Below, in pieces: positions 1 through 8,844 of a DNA stretch of 64,000 nucleotides (position 1 is the first letter of the stretch; every line of letters begins with the position of its first letter). The position numbers and the translations under genes were made by a program. A model generated the notes under the pieces. That model was not told the DNA's origin. It ran no database searches and worked only from the letters and a program-made list of their open reading frames with translations. The DNA is from Streptomyces ochraceiscleroticus (GTDB taxonomy: Bacteria > Actinomycetota > Actinomycetes > Streptomycetales > Streptomycetaceae), in NCBI RefSeq assembly GCF_000720485.1, contig NZ_JOAX01000013.1, positions 1 through 64,000 on the forward strand. The letters are read 5' to 3'.

Positions 1-237
1 CTTGGAGCCGAGCCGCTGGGAGCAGTAGGAACAGTCCTCCGGGCACAGGCCCGACTTGAGGTTGACCAGGTAGTTCAGCTTCACCCGCCGCCCGAACCAC
101 TGGCGGCGGACCTTGCCCGCCGCCGCTACGACGTCGAGCAGCTCGTCATCGGATGTCGCCAGTACGGCGAGTGCCTCTTCGCGGGTCGGCGACTCACGCC
201 GCAGACCCTTCTCCACCAGAGCGTTCAGCAGGTCCAT
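1..237 (-). CDS. bioB: Biotin synthase BioB, N-terminal part (gene continues left of the window)
   Basis: Radical SAM enzyme that inserts sulfur into dethiobiotin, the last step of biotin synthesis. Only the first 79 residues are present, starting [11 protein letters not shown] at the ATG whose complement is at 235-237. The conserved cluster-binding segment [12 protein letters not shown] is visible near the cut end, with the three cysteines spaced CxxxCxxC as in radical SAM proteins. It is divergent from bioF, so the biotin genes are split across a 144-bp shared upstream region. bioA and bioD are not in the window and may lie to the left. The identification is secure from the cluster motif and the following QRLGSK. 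Confidence 0.93.
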   Translation of the reverse strand, partial: MDLLNALVEKGLRRESPTREEALAVLATSDDELLDVVAAAGKVRRQWFGRRVKLNYLVNLKSGLCPEDCSYCSQRLGSK

Positions 238-381
238 GGCGAAGATCCTGTCCTACGGCACCGCCCCGGGCCAAGGAGGATTCCCACAACGCCGCTGGAT
301 GGGGGTGTGTGTATCGCCACACCGTAAGCAGGCGTAACGACCGCTAACGTCTATCGACAGCCGACAAACCCGAGGAAGCCG
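238..381. promoter_or_regulatory. Divergent bioB/bioF upstream region
   Basis: This 144-bp gap must contain the promoters of both biotin genes. I see no convincing operator for a biotin regulator. The segment GTAAC at about 331 and CTAAC at about 343 are short similar words but do not form a clean inverted repeat. The bioF ribosome binding site GAGGAAG lies 5 bases before its ATG. Confidence 0.4.
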
Positions 382-1569
382 ATGCCTGCCGATCCCGCCG
401 CCGCCCAGCCCGGAACCGACCCCTTCGCCTGGATCGACGAGGCGCGCGAACGGCGTCGCAGCGCCGGACTCGTACGGACGCTGAACCCGCGCCCGGCCGA
501 CTCCGACCTCCTGGACCTGGCGAGCAACGACTACCTGGGCCTCGCCCGGCACCCCGAGGTCACCCGGGCCGCCGCGGCCGCCGCGCACCGCTGGGGCGCC
601 GGCGCGACCGGCTCCCGGCTGGTCACCGGCACCACCGAACTGCACGCGCAGCTCGAAGGCGAACTGGCCGAATACTGTGGTTTCGAGGCCGCACTCGTCC
701 TCTCCTCGGGCTACGCGGCCAACCTCGCCGCCGTCACCGCGCTGACCGCGCCCGGTTCCCTGGTCGTCTCCGACGCCGGCAACCACGCCTCGCTCATCGA
801 CGGCTGCCGCCTCTCCCGCGCCCGTACGGCCGTCGTCCCGCACGGCGACCCCGAAGCCGTGCACAAGGCCCTGGACGCGGCCCACGCCGAACCCGACTAC
901 GAAGGCCGGGCCGTGGTCGTCTCCGACTCGGTCTTCTCGGTGGACGGCGACTCGGCACCGCTGGCCGGCTACGCCACCGCCTGCCGCGCGCACGGAGCCG
1001 CGCTGCTGGTGGACGACGCGCACGGACTGGGCGTACTGGGCGAGGGCGGCCGCGGCGCGCTGCACGCGGCGGGCCTGGCGGGGGACCGGGACGTGGTCGC
1101 CACCATGACGCTCTCCAAGTCCCTGGGCAGTCAGGGCGGTGCGGTACTGGGCCCGGCGAAGGTCATCGAGCATCTGGTCAACACGGCCCGTACGTTCATC
1201 TTCGACACCGGTCTGGCGCCTGCCGCCGCGGGTGGCGCGCTCGCCGCGCTCCGGCTGCTCCGCCGCGAGCCGCAGCGCGCGGACCGGGCCCGTGCCGTGG
1301 CCCGTGAACTCCACCGCCGCCTGACGGCAGGGGGACTGTCCGCGGTCCTTCCGGACGCCGCGGTGGTCTCCGTACGGGCTCCCTCGCCCGAGGCGGCCGT
1401 GCGGTGGGCCGCCGACTGCCGTGCGGCGGGTCTGAGGGTCGGCTGTTTCCGTCCGCCGTCCGTTCCCGACGGTATTTCGCGGCTCCGGCTGACCGCCCGC
1501 GGGGATCTGACCGACCGGCAGATCGACGAAGCGGTCGGCGCGATTCTTTCGACCGCGCCGACCGCTTGA
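382..1569 (+). CDS. bioF: 8-amino-7-oxononanoate synthase BioF
   Basis: PLP-dependent alpha-oxoamine synthase that condenses pimeloyl thioester with alanine in biotin synthesis. The 395-residue length is normal for the family. Visible motifs are LDLASNDYLGL near residue 45, the cofactor-binding DDAHGLGVLG near residue 213, and the PLP lysine in TLSKSLGS at about residue 246. The start is supported by GAGGAAG 5 bases upstream. It lies divergently from bioB and is followed by a stem-loop with a T run at 1620-1643. Nothing unusual in the reading frame. Confidence 0.95.
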   Translation: MPADPAAAQPGTDPFAWIDEARERRRSAGLVRTLNPRPADSDLLDLASNDYLGLARHPEVTRAAAAAAHRWGAGATGSRLVTGTTELHAQLEGELAEYCGFEAALVLSSGYAANLAAVTALTAPGSLVVSDAGNHASLIDGCRLSRARTAVVPHGDPEAVHKALDAAHAEPDYEGRAVVVSDSVFSVDGDSAPLAGYATACRAHGAALLVDDAHGLGVLGEGGRGALHAAGLAGDRDVVATMTLSKSLGSQGGAVLGPAKVIEHLVNTARTFIFDTGLAPAAAGGALAALRLLRREPQRADRARAVARELHRRLTAGGLSAVLPDAAVVSVRAPSPEAAVRWAADCRAAGLRVGCFRPPSVPDGISRLRLTARGDLTDRQIDEAVGAILSTAPTA

Positions 1570-1619
1570 CCGAATTCCCCGGAACGGGCTCGGAATTTTA
1601 TTCTTGAACCGTTTCCGGA

Positions 1620-1643
1620 AGGGCCTGGATCAGCCCTCTTTTT
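1620..1643 (+). terminator. Rho-independent terminator after bioF
   Basis: A short stem AGGGC (1620-1624) pairs with GCCCT (1633-1637) around an 8-base loop and is followed by CTTTTT. It lies 50 bases after the bioF stop and points the right way. The stem is short for this GC-rich genome, but the T run is unusual enough here to support the call. Confidence 0.6.
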
Positions 1644-1659
1644 AGCTGGATCAGCCCTC
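1625..1659. repeat. 14-bp direct repeat spanning the DUF397 gene end
   Basis: CTGGATCAGCCCTC occurs at 1625-1638 and again at 1646-1659, with a 21-bp period. The second copy contains the stop codon of the minus-strand DUF397 gene; the first copy forms part of the bioF terminator. One of several stop-proximal duplications in the window. Confidence 0.8.
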
Positions 1660-1887
1660 CTTTATGGGCCGACCGGTGTGCAGGGCGTCGACAAAAGCCC
1701 GCCATGCAGGGGCCGCAAACAGCAACGCCGGTCCCGTAATGTCCTTCGAGTCGCGCACGGCGAGAGTTTCACCGTTGACCCGGGCGGTCTCGACGCAGTT
1801 GTTCATTCCCGTGCTGCGCGTGCTGCGCACCCAGCGCGCGCCCGCAAGGGCCGTGCTGGCGGGTACGTACCGCGGCGATGCCGTCAT
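1651..1887 (-). CDS. DUF397 small regulatory-type protein
   Basis: A 78-residue protein with the DUF397 pattern: W-x-R-S near residue 19, a conserved C-V-E segment, VRDSKD near residue 45 and a terminal AWRAFVDALHTGRP. The start has a strong GAGGAGG site. Proteins of this family sit beside XRE regulators with a DUF5753 domain throughout Streptomyces (for example next to WhiJ) and are thought to antagonise that regulator, though the mechanism is not settled. Here the XRE gene lies 34 bases upstream on the same strand, so the two are probably co-transcribed. Confidence 0.9.
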   Translation of the reverse strand: MTASPRYVPASTALAGARWVRSTRSTGMNNCVETARVNGETLAVRDSKDITGPALLFAAPAWRAFVDALHTGRPIKEG

Positions 1888-1921
1888 GTTGGAGCCTCCT
1901 CAACGCGCCCGGGCCAGGCTG

Positions 1922-2794
1922 TCAGCCGTCTGCGGCCCGGGCAATCAAAACCGATGATTCCTCGCATGAGAGGGCGTGCCCCCGCAGCGTGTCGAATGCA
2001 TCGCTGTACGCCCTGAGGTCCTCTTTGCGTTCGAGGTAGAGGCTACTCGTCAAATGGTCGAGAACCACCACATCCAAGTCAGCAATGAGCGGAAAGGAGA
2101 AGATAACGAAAGGGCCGGTGATGCCGATGTGGACCCCGGCAGTGAACGGCAGCACCTGCAGCCGCACATGCGGCAGTTCCATGACCTTGAGGAGATGCCG
2201 CAATTGGGCTTTCATCACCTCTGGACCACCCGCCGGACGGCGTAGTACCGCCTCGTCCAACACGGCTGAAAGTTTCAGCGGAGGGTCCCCCTCCAGAACG
2301 CTCTGCCGCGCTATACGGACGTCGACAAGCGCATCGATTCTGCTCTGCGGCAGGTCGGCCAGCGCGGCCCGCGTGACGGCCCGCGCGTAGTCCGGGGTCT
2401 GCAGCAGACCCGGTACGACCGTCGTCTCCAGCGTCCGCGCGTGCGAGGCGCCGGCCTCCAGGCTGATGAAGTCCCGGTAGGCGGGCGGCAGCAGGTCGCG
2501 GTAGGTGTGCCACCAGCCGCGCCCGGCGTCCCCGCCGCTGCCGCCGCCCGCGTCCTGGCCGCACAGCGCGGCCAGCAGTGCGCGGGACTCCTCGTCGCGC
2601 ACCTCATAGGCGTCCAGCAGTCGTTCCACGTCGGCCGGACGCACTCCGCTCCGGCCGGTCTCTATCCGGCTCACCTTCGACTGATGCCAGCCCACAAGAC
2701 GGGCGGCCTCGCCGCTCGTGAGCCCGGCCAGATTCCGACGGCGCCTCAACTCCGCACCGAGCTTGCGACGGCGCACTGCGGGACCGTGGTGCAT
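1922..2794 (-). CDS. XRE-family regulator with DUF5753 domain (WhiJ-like)
   Basis: A 290-residue DNA-binding protein. An N-terminal helix-turn-helix of the XRE type covers about residues 12-65 (LGAELRRRRNLAGLTSGEAARLVG is its first part, split here by the segment AGLTSGEAARLVGW). The rest, about residues 90-285, is the DUF5753 ligand- or partner-binding domain with its typical LETTVVPGLLQTPDYARA segment. A GAGGAGG site lies 5 bases before the ATG. It heads a DUF397 gene and is divergent from an ATP-binding protein gene, the classic three-gene arrangement of WhiJ-type developmental regulators. A palindrome in the shared upstream region is a likely binding site. Confidence 0.92.
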   Translation of the reverse strand: MHHGPAVRRRKLGAELRRRRNLAGLTSGEAARLVGWHQSKVSRIETGRSGVRPADVERLLDAYEVRDEESRALLAALCGQDAGGGSGGDAGRGWWHTYRDLLPPAYRDFISLEAGASHARTLETTVVPGLLQTPDYARAVTRAALADLPQSRIDALVDVRIARQSVLEGDPPLKLSAVLDEAVLRRPAGGPEVMKAQLRHLLKVMELPHVRLQVLPFTAGVHIGITGPFVIFSFPLIADLDVVVLDHLTSSLYLERKEDLRAYSDAFDTLRGHALSCEESSVLIARAADG

Positions 2795-2829
2795 GAACCC
2801 TCCTCACGGACGTACCGCGATTCGTCATA

Positions 2830-2849
2830 ACTGACACCGATGCGTCAGT
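2830..2849. promoter_or_regulatory. Palindrome ahead of the XRE regulator, possible operator
   Basis: ACTGAC (2830-2835) and GTCAGT (2844-2849) are exact inverted repeats around an 8-base spacer, about 36 bases upstream of the XRE start. The position between divergent regulator genes suggests the XRE protein binds here. A separate 10-bp palindrome ATATGCATAT at 2904-2913 lies close to the start of the ATP-binding gene and may be part of its promoter. Confidence 0.5.
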
Positions 2850-2942
2850 GTGCCGCCCAAATACGGTCTCGCGTAGCAGAGTTCACCGCTTCGAGCGACA
2901 GATATATGCATATCTTGGTGGATGGCTCACGGCAGGGGCAGC

Positions 2943-3518
2943 ATGAGTGGCAGTCTGGCGCAAAGCAGCGGCAAGGGACCGATTTTCGGACCCGATCATG
3001 TCGCTGTCCAGCGAGGAGACGGCCTCGGGCGGGAAAGGGACGGCGCGGCGATGGCGGATCACCAGGAAGCATCACTGACCCTGCCGAGCGCGCCCGAGTC
3101 CGTACCCGTGGCGCGCAGATACGTTACGGGAGTTCTCACGGAGTGGGACGACGCGCCGACCGGCGGGGGCCGCGCCGAACTCCTCGACTCCGTCCGGCTC
3201 ATCGTCTCCGAGCTGGCCACCAACGCCGTGGTGCACACCTCGGGCCGGTCCCCGGCCTTCACGGTCGACGTGCACCTCGACCGCCACGAAGTCCTGCGCA
3301 TCGGCGTCACGGACGGCCACCCGCGGATGCCGCGCCGGCTGCCGGCCGCGGTCCAGCAGGACAACGGCCGCGGCATGGTCATCATCCGCTCCCTCGCGGC
3401 GGAATCCGGTGGAAAGATCACCGTCGAACCGACGGAGAGCGGCGGCAAGACGGTCTGGATCGCCCTCCCGTGGCCGGCCCCAGTGCCGCCCGCGGAACAG
3501 CGGACGGCCGGCGCCTGA
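2943..3518 (+). CDS. ATP-binding protein, RsbW/anti-sigma-type kinase domain
   Basis: A GHKL-type ATPase of the small serine-kinase anti-sigma class. The N box is in LIVSELATNAVVHT, the G1 box in IGVTDGHPRMPR and the G2 region in NGRGMVIIRSLA. Start choice is uncertain: 2943 has GGCAGGGG just upstream; an in-frame ATG at 2922 lacks a good site, and the ATG at 3051 gives a 155-residue protein that begins right at the conserved part. Its neighbours on the other strand are the XRE and DUF397 genes. Likely target is a sigma or anti-anti-sigma partner, but none is identifiable locally. Confidence 0.85.
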   Translation: MSGSLAQSSGKGPIFGPDHVAVQRGDGLGRERDGAAMADHQEASLTLPSAPESVPVARRYVTGVLTEWDDAPTGGGRAELLDSVRLIVSELATNAVVHTSGRSPAFTVDVHLDRHEVLRIGVTDGHPRMPRRLPAAVQQDNGRGMVIIRSLAAESGGKITVEPTESGGKTVWIALPWPAPVPPAEQRTAGA

Positions 3519-3562
3519 TCCGCCCGCGGAAGCGGACGGCGGGCACCTGAACCGCCCCGAAT
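3499..3562. repeat. 32-bp imperfect tandem duplication across a stop codon
   Basis: Unit one (3499-3530) holds the TGA of the ATP-binding protein gene at 3516-3518; unit two (3531-3562) repeats it with a few changes and carries a second TGA at 3548-3550. The shared core begins AGCGGACGGC and includes CCTGA followed by CCGCCC. Confidence 0.8.
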
Positions 3563-3572
3563 GCGGCCGAGA

Positions 3573-4274
3573 TCATTCGCCCGGCACGTGCCGCGGTTGC
3601 GGGCCGGTCCCGGTATGCATGGGTCTCTCTCCGTACCGGTTCTGCTTCAGCAGCGCCTCCGCCCCCACGGGGACGAACCCGGCGGCGAGCAGCGCCCGCA
3701 CGCTCGCGGCATTCGCCGGCGCCACCTGAGCCCACACGGGCTCGCCCGGCGGCACGAGATGCCGGCCCGCCGCGGCGAGCCGCCGCCCGAGCCCCCGCCC
3801 GCGTGCCGCCTCCGCCACTTCGAAGGCCACCTCCCACCGGCCGGCGACGCCGCGGCCGACCACGACGGCGGAGCCTTCCCCGTCGGCCGTCCACGCCCGC
3901 ACGCCGTCGCGATGGCGCAGCGCCCGCGCGATACGGGGATGCGCCGGGTCCCGCGTCTCGCGCAGCGCCACCGGGGGCGGGCCCGGCAGTGGCCCGGCGA
4001 CCGTGAGCAGATCGATGTTCTCGATCTCCCGGCCCGTGCGGGCGGCGAGCGCGCCGAGGAAGGAGGGGCTGAGCGGCCCGGCGAGATCGCCCGGGGCGAG
4101 ACGGGCGTGCACCCAGGCGGCCGTGACCTCGGCGAACACGACGGCGCACCCCGAGAACGAGATGACCCCCCAGTCGCGCTCCGAGACCGGGGGCAGCACG
4201 CTCACCGACCCGTCGGCGGGCGGAAAGCCGCCTCGGGCGGCGGCGGTCAGCGTCTTGGCCAAGTCATCGATCAC
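3573..4274 (-). CDS. GNAT-family N-acetyltransferase
   Basis: A 233-residue protein whose C-terminal half carries the GNAT acetyl-CoA fold: the motif A segment RGRGLGRRLAAAG near residue 170 and the following V-APANAASVRALLAAGFVPVG typical of GNAT motif B. The N-terminal half, about residues 1-110, is not a recognisable domain but may hold the acceptor site. It is convergent with the ATP-binding protein gene. The substrate cannot be read from the sequence. Confidence 0.85.
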   Translation of the reverse strand: MIDDLAKTLTAAARGGFPPADGSVSVLPPVSERDWGVISFSGCAVVFAEVTAAWVHARLAPGDLAGPLSPSFLGALAARTGREIENIDLLTVAGPLPGPPPVALRETRDPAHPRIARALRHRDGVRAWTADGEGSAVVVGRGVAGRWEVAFEVAEAARGRGLGRRLAAAGRHLVPPGEPVWAQVAPANAASVRALLAAGFVPVGAEALLKQNRYGERPMHTGTGPQPRHVPGE

Positions 4275-4377
4275 GGCTGCAAGTTAGTGCCCGCGCGTCC
4301 GGCAGTGGCGCGGGCACGGGCCGAACACGGGCCGTACGGGGGGCGGAGCCGTTGGCCCCGCCCCCTCGACGTCACCT

Positions 4378-4410
4378 CTGCATCAGATCCGCATCACACC
4401 CGCATCACGC
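4378..4410. repeat. Three 11-bp tandem repeats at the NlpC/P60 gene stop
   Basis: Units at 4378-4388, 4389-4399 and 4400-4410 share the core GCATCA. Read on the minus strand each unit supplies a TGA, and the 11-bp period puts the three stops in three different frames. The first is the real stop of the NlpC/P60 gene at 4405-4407. Confidence 0.8.
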
Positions 4411-4923
4411 CCGTCCGTACCAGACGCGCCCGGTCCAGATCCGCTCCTTGCGCACCGAGGCCCCCGGCTTGGGCGCGTGCCACATGCGGCCCTTACCGGC
4501 GTAGATGCCGACGTGGTACACGTACCGCCCCGAGTGGAAGAAGACCAGGTCACCCCGCTTCCGTGAGGACGCCTTGATGTGCCGCACGTGCCGGTACTGA
4601 GAGTCCGCCGTACGCGGCAGCCGCTTCCCGGCACGCTTGAACGCGTACTGCGTAAGCCCTGAGCAGTCGAACCGGTGTGGTCCCTCGGCCCCCCATGCGT
4701 ACGGCGCCCCCTTCTTCGACGCCGCGACCCGCAGTGCCGCCTTGCCGGACCCCGAGGTTGCCGCCGACACCGCGGAGGTGGCACCGGAGGCGGGCGCCGC
4801 CGCAGCGTCCCCCGCGCCGCCGGGAACCAGGAGCGCCAGCCCGAGGGCCGACACCACTCCGGCACGGGCCAGGAGGCCGGGCGCGGCAACACCACGAACA
4901 GGAAGATCAACGCGCGCAGTCAT
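4405..4923 (-). CDS. Secreted NlpC/P60 (C40) cell wall peptidase
   Basis: A 172-residue exported protein. A signal peptide covers about residues 1-43 (basic start, hydrophobic stretch with LGLALLVPGG, then AAAAPAS). The NlpC/P60 domain follows with the catalytic cysteine in RFDCSGLTQYAF, the histidine in YHVGIYAG and the third polar residue, probably His, in MWHAPKPG. It should cleave peptide bonds in peptidoglycan stem peptides. The ATG at 4921-4923 has GAAGGAG 7 bases upstream; a longer upstream frame overlaps the riboswitch and is not used. Control by c-di-AMP is predicted by the leader. Confidence 0.93.
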   Translation of the reverse strand: MTARVDLPVRGVAAPGLLARAGVVSALGLALLVPGGAGDAAAAPASGATSAVSAATSGSGKAALRVAASKKGAPYAWGAEGPHRFDCSGLTQYAFKRAGKRLPRTADSQYRHVRHIKASSRKRGDLVFFHSGRYVYHVGIYAGKGRMWHAPKPGASVRKERIWTGRVWYGRA

Positions 4924-4935
4924 GCGCACTCCTTC

Positions 4936-5062
4936 GTCAGCCGCCTGCGAAGGAAGACCTGTCGGGTTCGGGCAGGCGAAGATGCCCGGCCGGATGCACC
5001 GCCGACAAGGCGGCAACGGCTTCACCCCAAGGGACCGGCCGGCCAGTACCACGGCCGCGGCC
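4936..5062 (-). promoter_or_regulatory. c-di-AMP riboswitch (ydaO/yuaA class) ahead of the NlpC/P60 gene
   Basis: Reading the minus strand, the leader contains CTTGGGGTGAAGCCG then TTGCCGCC, and further on the strongly conserved block CCCGAACCCGACAG followed by TTCGCAGGCG. These match the two signature blocks of the ydaO-type riboswitch in order and spacing. The same class controls resuscitation factor and NlpC/P60 genes in Streptomyces. The exact limits of the aptamer are estimated from these blocks. The 3' end lies within about 15 bases of the start codon, so translation control or early termination are both possible. Confidence 0.85.
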
Positions 5063-5451
5063 CCGTCGTGCTCGGGTCCTCCGCTCCTGCCGGTCCACGC
5101 GTATCGACCAGGCGCCCGGGTACGGCGGCAGGATTCGGCGTCCGCCCGGACCGCCCCGCCGCTGCGGCGGGGGCTTGTCGTCGGAGGGATCGTGACGCAG
5201 CGCCGGGTCGGTTCAGTTGCGGAACATGATGTGTGTGAGGGTGGTCACGCCTGATCCGTTCGGGTGGACAGGGGCGGTCCGTCGAGCGGCCCGCACCCCG
5301 TACGCACCCTCGCACCGGCGCCGTCGTACCGCCCGCAAGGCGACACGTCGACGGAGTGCGCAAGTCGTACGCCGTCGCAAACGGGCCCAGGAGTACTCCA
5401 ACGGCGGTAGCCCGATCGGATTCCGTGCCCCCGTGGAACGGGATCGTCCCG
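5063..5451. other. Gene-free stretch between riboswitch and small gene
   Basis: About 390 bases with no convincing gene on either strand. Open frames here show no family features or ribosome sites. It must hold the promoter of the riboswitch transcript. I see no clear terminator or repeat. Confidence 0.5.
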
Positions 5452-5763
5452 TCATTCCTCATCAGGCGGCGGCACGGCGACGAGACCGGACCGCCGCTCA
5501 CCGTCCAGCACCCGCAGCGCGCGGCCGAGCGTCTCGGCGTGCAGCTCCGTCTCACCGCGCTCGTGCATCAGCGCCAGCGCGTCCCGCAGCGCCACCGCCT
5601 GGCCCACCAGCGCCTGCGCCGCCCGCAGGCCCCGGTACGTGCCCTCGCCGCGGGCGGGATTGATCCGCCCCAGGAGATCCAGGACCTGGAGGTAACTGTC
5701 GATGACCGCGCCCTCGGCCCGGGTCAGCGCGGGCAGCGGCGGCAGCTCGGGAGGCAGGGCCAT
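5452..5763 (-). CDS. Small uncharacterised protein, cotranscribed with clpP
   Basis: A 103-residue protein starting MALPPELPPLPALTRAEG. It is mainly helical, with no signal peptide and no family I recognise. Its ATG lies only 4 bases after the clpP stop, and GAGGTGAGGTG precedes it, so translation is probably coupled to clpP. The segment YRGLRAAQALVGQAVALRDALALMH is a likely amphipathic helix (split: RAAQALVGQAVALRDAL). The position suggests a ClpP partner or adaptor, but that is inference only. A longer frame extending to 5856 overlaps clpP and is rejected. Confidence 0.75.
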   Translation of the reverse strand: MALPPELPPLPALTRAEGAVIDSYLQVLDLLGRINPARGEGTYRGLRAAQALVGQAVALRDALALMHERGETELHAETLGRALRVLDGERRSGLVAVPPPDEE

Positions 5764-5767
5764 CACC

Positions 5768-6406
5768 TCACCTCGCGCCGGGAGCCGCGGACGAGGACGC
5801 CTTGCGGCCACGGGTGAGCCCGTCGACCAGCCCGTACGCCACGGCCTCCGGGGCACTCAGGATCTTGTCGCGCTCGATGTCGGCGCTGATCCGCTCGCGC
5901 GGCTGTCCGGTGTGCCGGGCGAGCAGCTCCTCCAGCAGGTCGCGGGTGCGCAGCATCTCTTGGGCCTGCAGGGCGAGATCGGAGACCTGGCCCTCGATCG
6001 GATCGCTGAGGGACGGCTGGTGGATGAGGATGCGGGCGCCGGGCAGCGCGAGCCGGCGCCCGGGGTGGCCGGCGGCGAGCAGGACGGCGGCGGCGGAGGC
6101 GGCCTGTCCGAGGCAGACCGTCTCGATGGGGCTGGTGATGAACTGCATCGTGTCGTAGACCGCGGTCATCGCGGTGAACGAGCCGCCGGGGGAGTTGATG
6201 TAGAGCGAGATGTCCTGCTCGGGCGCGGCGTGTTCGAGGTGCAGGAGCTGGGCCATGACGTCGTTGGCCGAGGTGTCGTCGATGGGGGTACCGAGGAAGA
6301 CGATGCGCTCCTCGAGCAGCTTGGAGTACGGATCGAGCGTCCGGGTGCCCTGTGTCGTGCGCTCGGTGAACTCCGGGAGGACATACCGGGCCGTGGTTTC
6401 GCGCAT
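5768..6406 (-). CDS. clpP: ATP-dependent Clp protease proteolytic subunit ClpP (solo paralogue)
   Basis: Serine protease subunit of the Clp machine, 212 residues. The catalytic triad is intact: Ser104 in GQAASAAAV, His129 in ILIHQPS and Asp180 in [11 protein letters not shown]. The glycine-rich NSPGGSF loop is present. ATG at 6404-6406 with AGAGGAGC upstream. Streptomycetes carry several clpP genes, usually clpP1P2 and clpP3P4 pairs; this one stands alone and has no ClpX/ClpC gene beside it. It is followed by a small gene and is divergent from a Phd-type antitoxin gene across 64 bases that contain a single palindrome. Confidence 0.95.
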   Translation of the reverse strand: MRETTARYVLPEFTERTTQGTRTLDPYSKLLEERIVFLGTPIDDTSANDVMAQLLHLEHAAPEQDISLYINSPGGSFTAMTAVYDTMQFITSPIETVCLGQAASAAAVLLAAGHPGRRLALPGARILIHQPSLSDPIEGQVSDLALQAQEMLRTRDLLEELLARHTGQPRERISADIERDKILSAPEAVAYGLVDGLTRGRKASSSAAPGAR

Positions 6407-6435
6407 GATGCTGCTCCTCTGTTCCGTTGTAAAAA

Positions 6436-6452
6436 ATGTACAGGACGTACAT
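6436..6452. promoter_or_regulatory. Shared clpP/phd palindromic operator
   Basis: ATGTAC (6436-6441) and GTACAT (6447-6452) form an exact inverted repeat around AGGAC. TGTACA-like words are the core of known YefM/Phd operators. It sits 19 bases ahead of the antitoxin start and 30 bases ahead of the clpP start, so binding there would affect both genes. Confidence 0.7.
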
Positions 6453-6470
6453 CCCGTTAGAATGGGGAGC

Positions 6471-6785
6471 ATGACCTACGAGATTCCGGTGACGCAAGCC
6501 CGGGCGGAGCTGGCGGATCTGATCAACCGCGTGGTGTACGGCTCCGAGCGCGTCGTCGTCACGCGCCACGGCAAGCCGTTGGCGGCCCTGGTGTCCGCCG
6601 CTGACCTGCGACGACTCGAAGAGCTCGACCGGGCGGAGGCGGCCCCCGAGGAGGAGGTCATCAGTACGGTCTCCTCGGTCCGGCCGCTGCCGGCGTCCGC
6701 TGCGGGCGAACGGGGCCGGTTCGGCATCGCCGCTGAGCACCGCGGCCCGGCCGCCGGGGATCGGCGACCGGGCCACGAGAGATGA
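6471..6785 (+). CDS. Phd/YefM-family antitoxin-type protein without a toxin partner
   Basis: A 104-residue protein. Residues 1-55 match the Phd/YefM DNA-binding fold: [19 protein letters not shown], then [20 protein letters not shown]. The C-terminal half is rich in Ala, Pro and charged residues and has no toxin-binding signature that I recognise. ATG at 6471 follows GGGGA by 3 bases; an ATG at 6462 is also in frame. No toxin gene follows: the next gene is on the other strand and encodes an aminopeptidase. The most likely role is a repressor of itself and of clpP. Confidence 0.9.
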   Translation: MTYEIPVTQARAELADLINRVVYGSERVVVTRHGKPLAALVSAADLRRLEELDRAEAAPEEEVISTVSSVRPLPASAAGERGRFGIAAEHRGPAAGDRRPGHER

Positions 6786-6827
6786 TGCGGAGTCAGCCCG
6801 CAGGCTGATCCGTCAGGTGAGCAGGCG

Positions 6828-8212
<1,385 letters not shown>

Positions 8213-8515
8213 ATGCAACTGACCCCGCATGAACAAGAACGGCTGATGATTCATGTCGCGGCGGACGTTGCCGAAAAGCGCCGGGCCCGCGGCGTGCGGC
8301 TCAACCACCCCGAAGCCATTGCCCTGCTGACCGTGCACATCCTGGAAGGCGCGCGCGACGGCCGTACGGTCGCCGAGCTCATGTCCTCCGGGCGTCAGGT
8401 CCTCACTCGCGACGACGTGATGGAAGGCATCCCCGAGATGATCCACGACGTCCAGGTCGAGGCGACCTTCCCGGACGGCACCAAGCTCGTCACCGTTCAC
8501 GACCCCATCAGCTGA
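8213..8515 (+). CDS. ureA: Urease gamma subunit UreA
   Basis: First structural subunit of nickel urease, 100 residues beginning [11 protein letters not shown], as in the family. Conserved blocks [11 protein letters not shown] and GRTVAELM are present, with the terminal [13 protein letters not shown]. The ATG at 8213 follows GAGGTGGA; a longer frame upstream has no family similarity. First gene of a tight ureABCFGD operon that hydrolyses urea to ammonia and carbonate. Confidence 0.97.
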   Translation: MQLTPHEQERLMIHVAADVAEKRRARGVRLNHPEAIALLTVHILEGARDGRTVAELMSSGRQVLTRDDVMEGIPEMIHDVQVEATFPDGTKLVTVHDPIS

Positions 8516-8532
8516 CCCAGGGAGAGCCGAAG

Positions 8533-8844
8533 ATGATCCCGGGACAGATCTTCTACGCCGATGAGCCGGTACGCCTCAACGAGGGGCTTCCCGTCACGCG
8601 CATGACCGTCCTCAACGTCGCCGACCGCCCCGTGCAGGTCGGCTCCCACTACCACTTCGCCGAGGCCAACCACGGCCTCGACTTCGACCGTGCGGCCGCG
8701 CACGGCAAGCGCCTGAACGTCGCCGCCGGCTCAGCCGTGCGCTTCGAGCCCGGTATCCCCACCGAGGTCGAACTGGTGCCCCTCGGGGGCAAGCGGATCG
8801 TCGCGGGCCTGCGTGGCGAGACCGGAGGCACCCTCGATGGCTGA
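8533..8844 (+). CDS. ureB: Urease beta subunit UreB
   Basis: Second structural subunit, 103 residues. The segments [29 protein letters not shown] and [14 protein letters not shown] are family-typical. It begins 17 bases after ureA with GGGAGAG upstream, and its last codons overlap the start of ureC by 8 bases. It forms part of the trimeric urease apoprotein. Confidence 0.97.
   Translation: MIPGQIFYADEPVRLNEGLPVTRMTVLNVADRPVQVGSHYHFAEANHGLDFDRAAAHGKRLNVAAGSAVRFEPGIPTEVELVPLGGKRIVAGLRGETGGTLDG

Noticed and set aside
253-1314. Long minus-strand frame across bioF
   Set aside because: It is the antisense shadow of bioF, with the Gly/Arg/Val-rich composition usual for such frames and no family features.
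4924-5052. Extended N-terminus of the NlpC/P60 protein
   Set aside because: The frame runs through conserved riboswitch blocks, and the downstream ATG has a proper ribosome site and signal peptide.
6436-6452. Possible terminator between clpP and phd
   Set aside because: The stem is short, AT-rich and lies between divergent starts, so an operator is the better reading.
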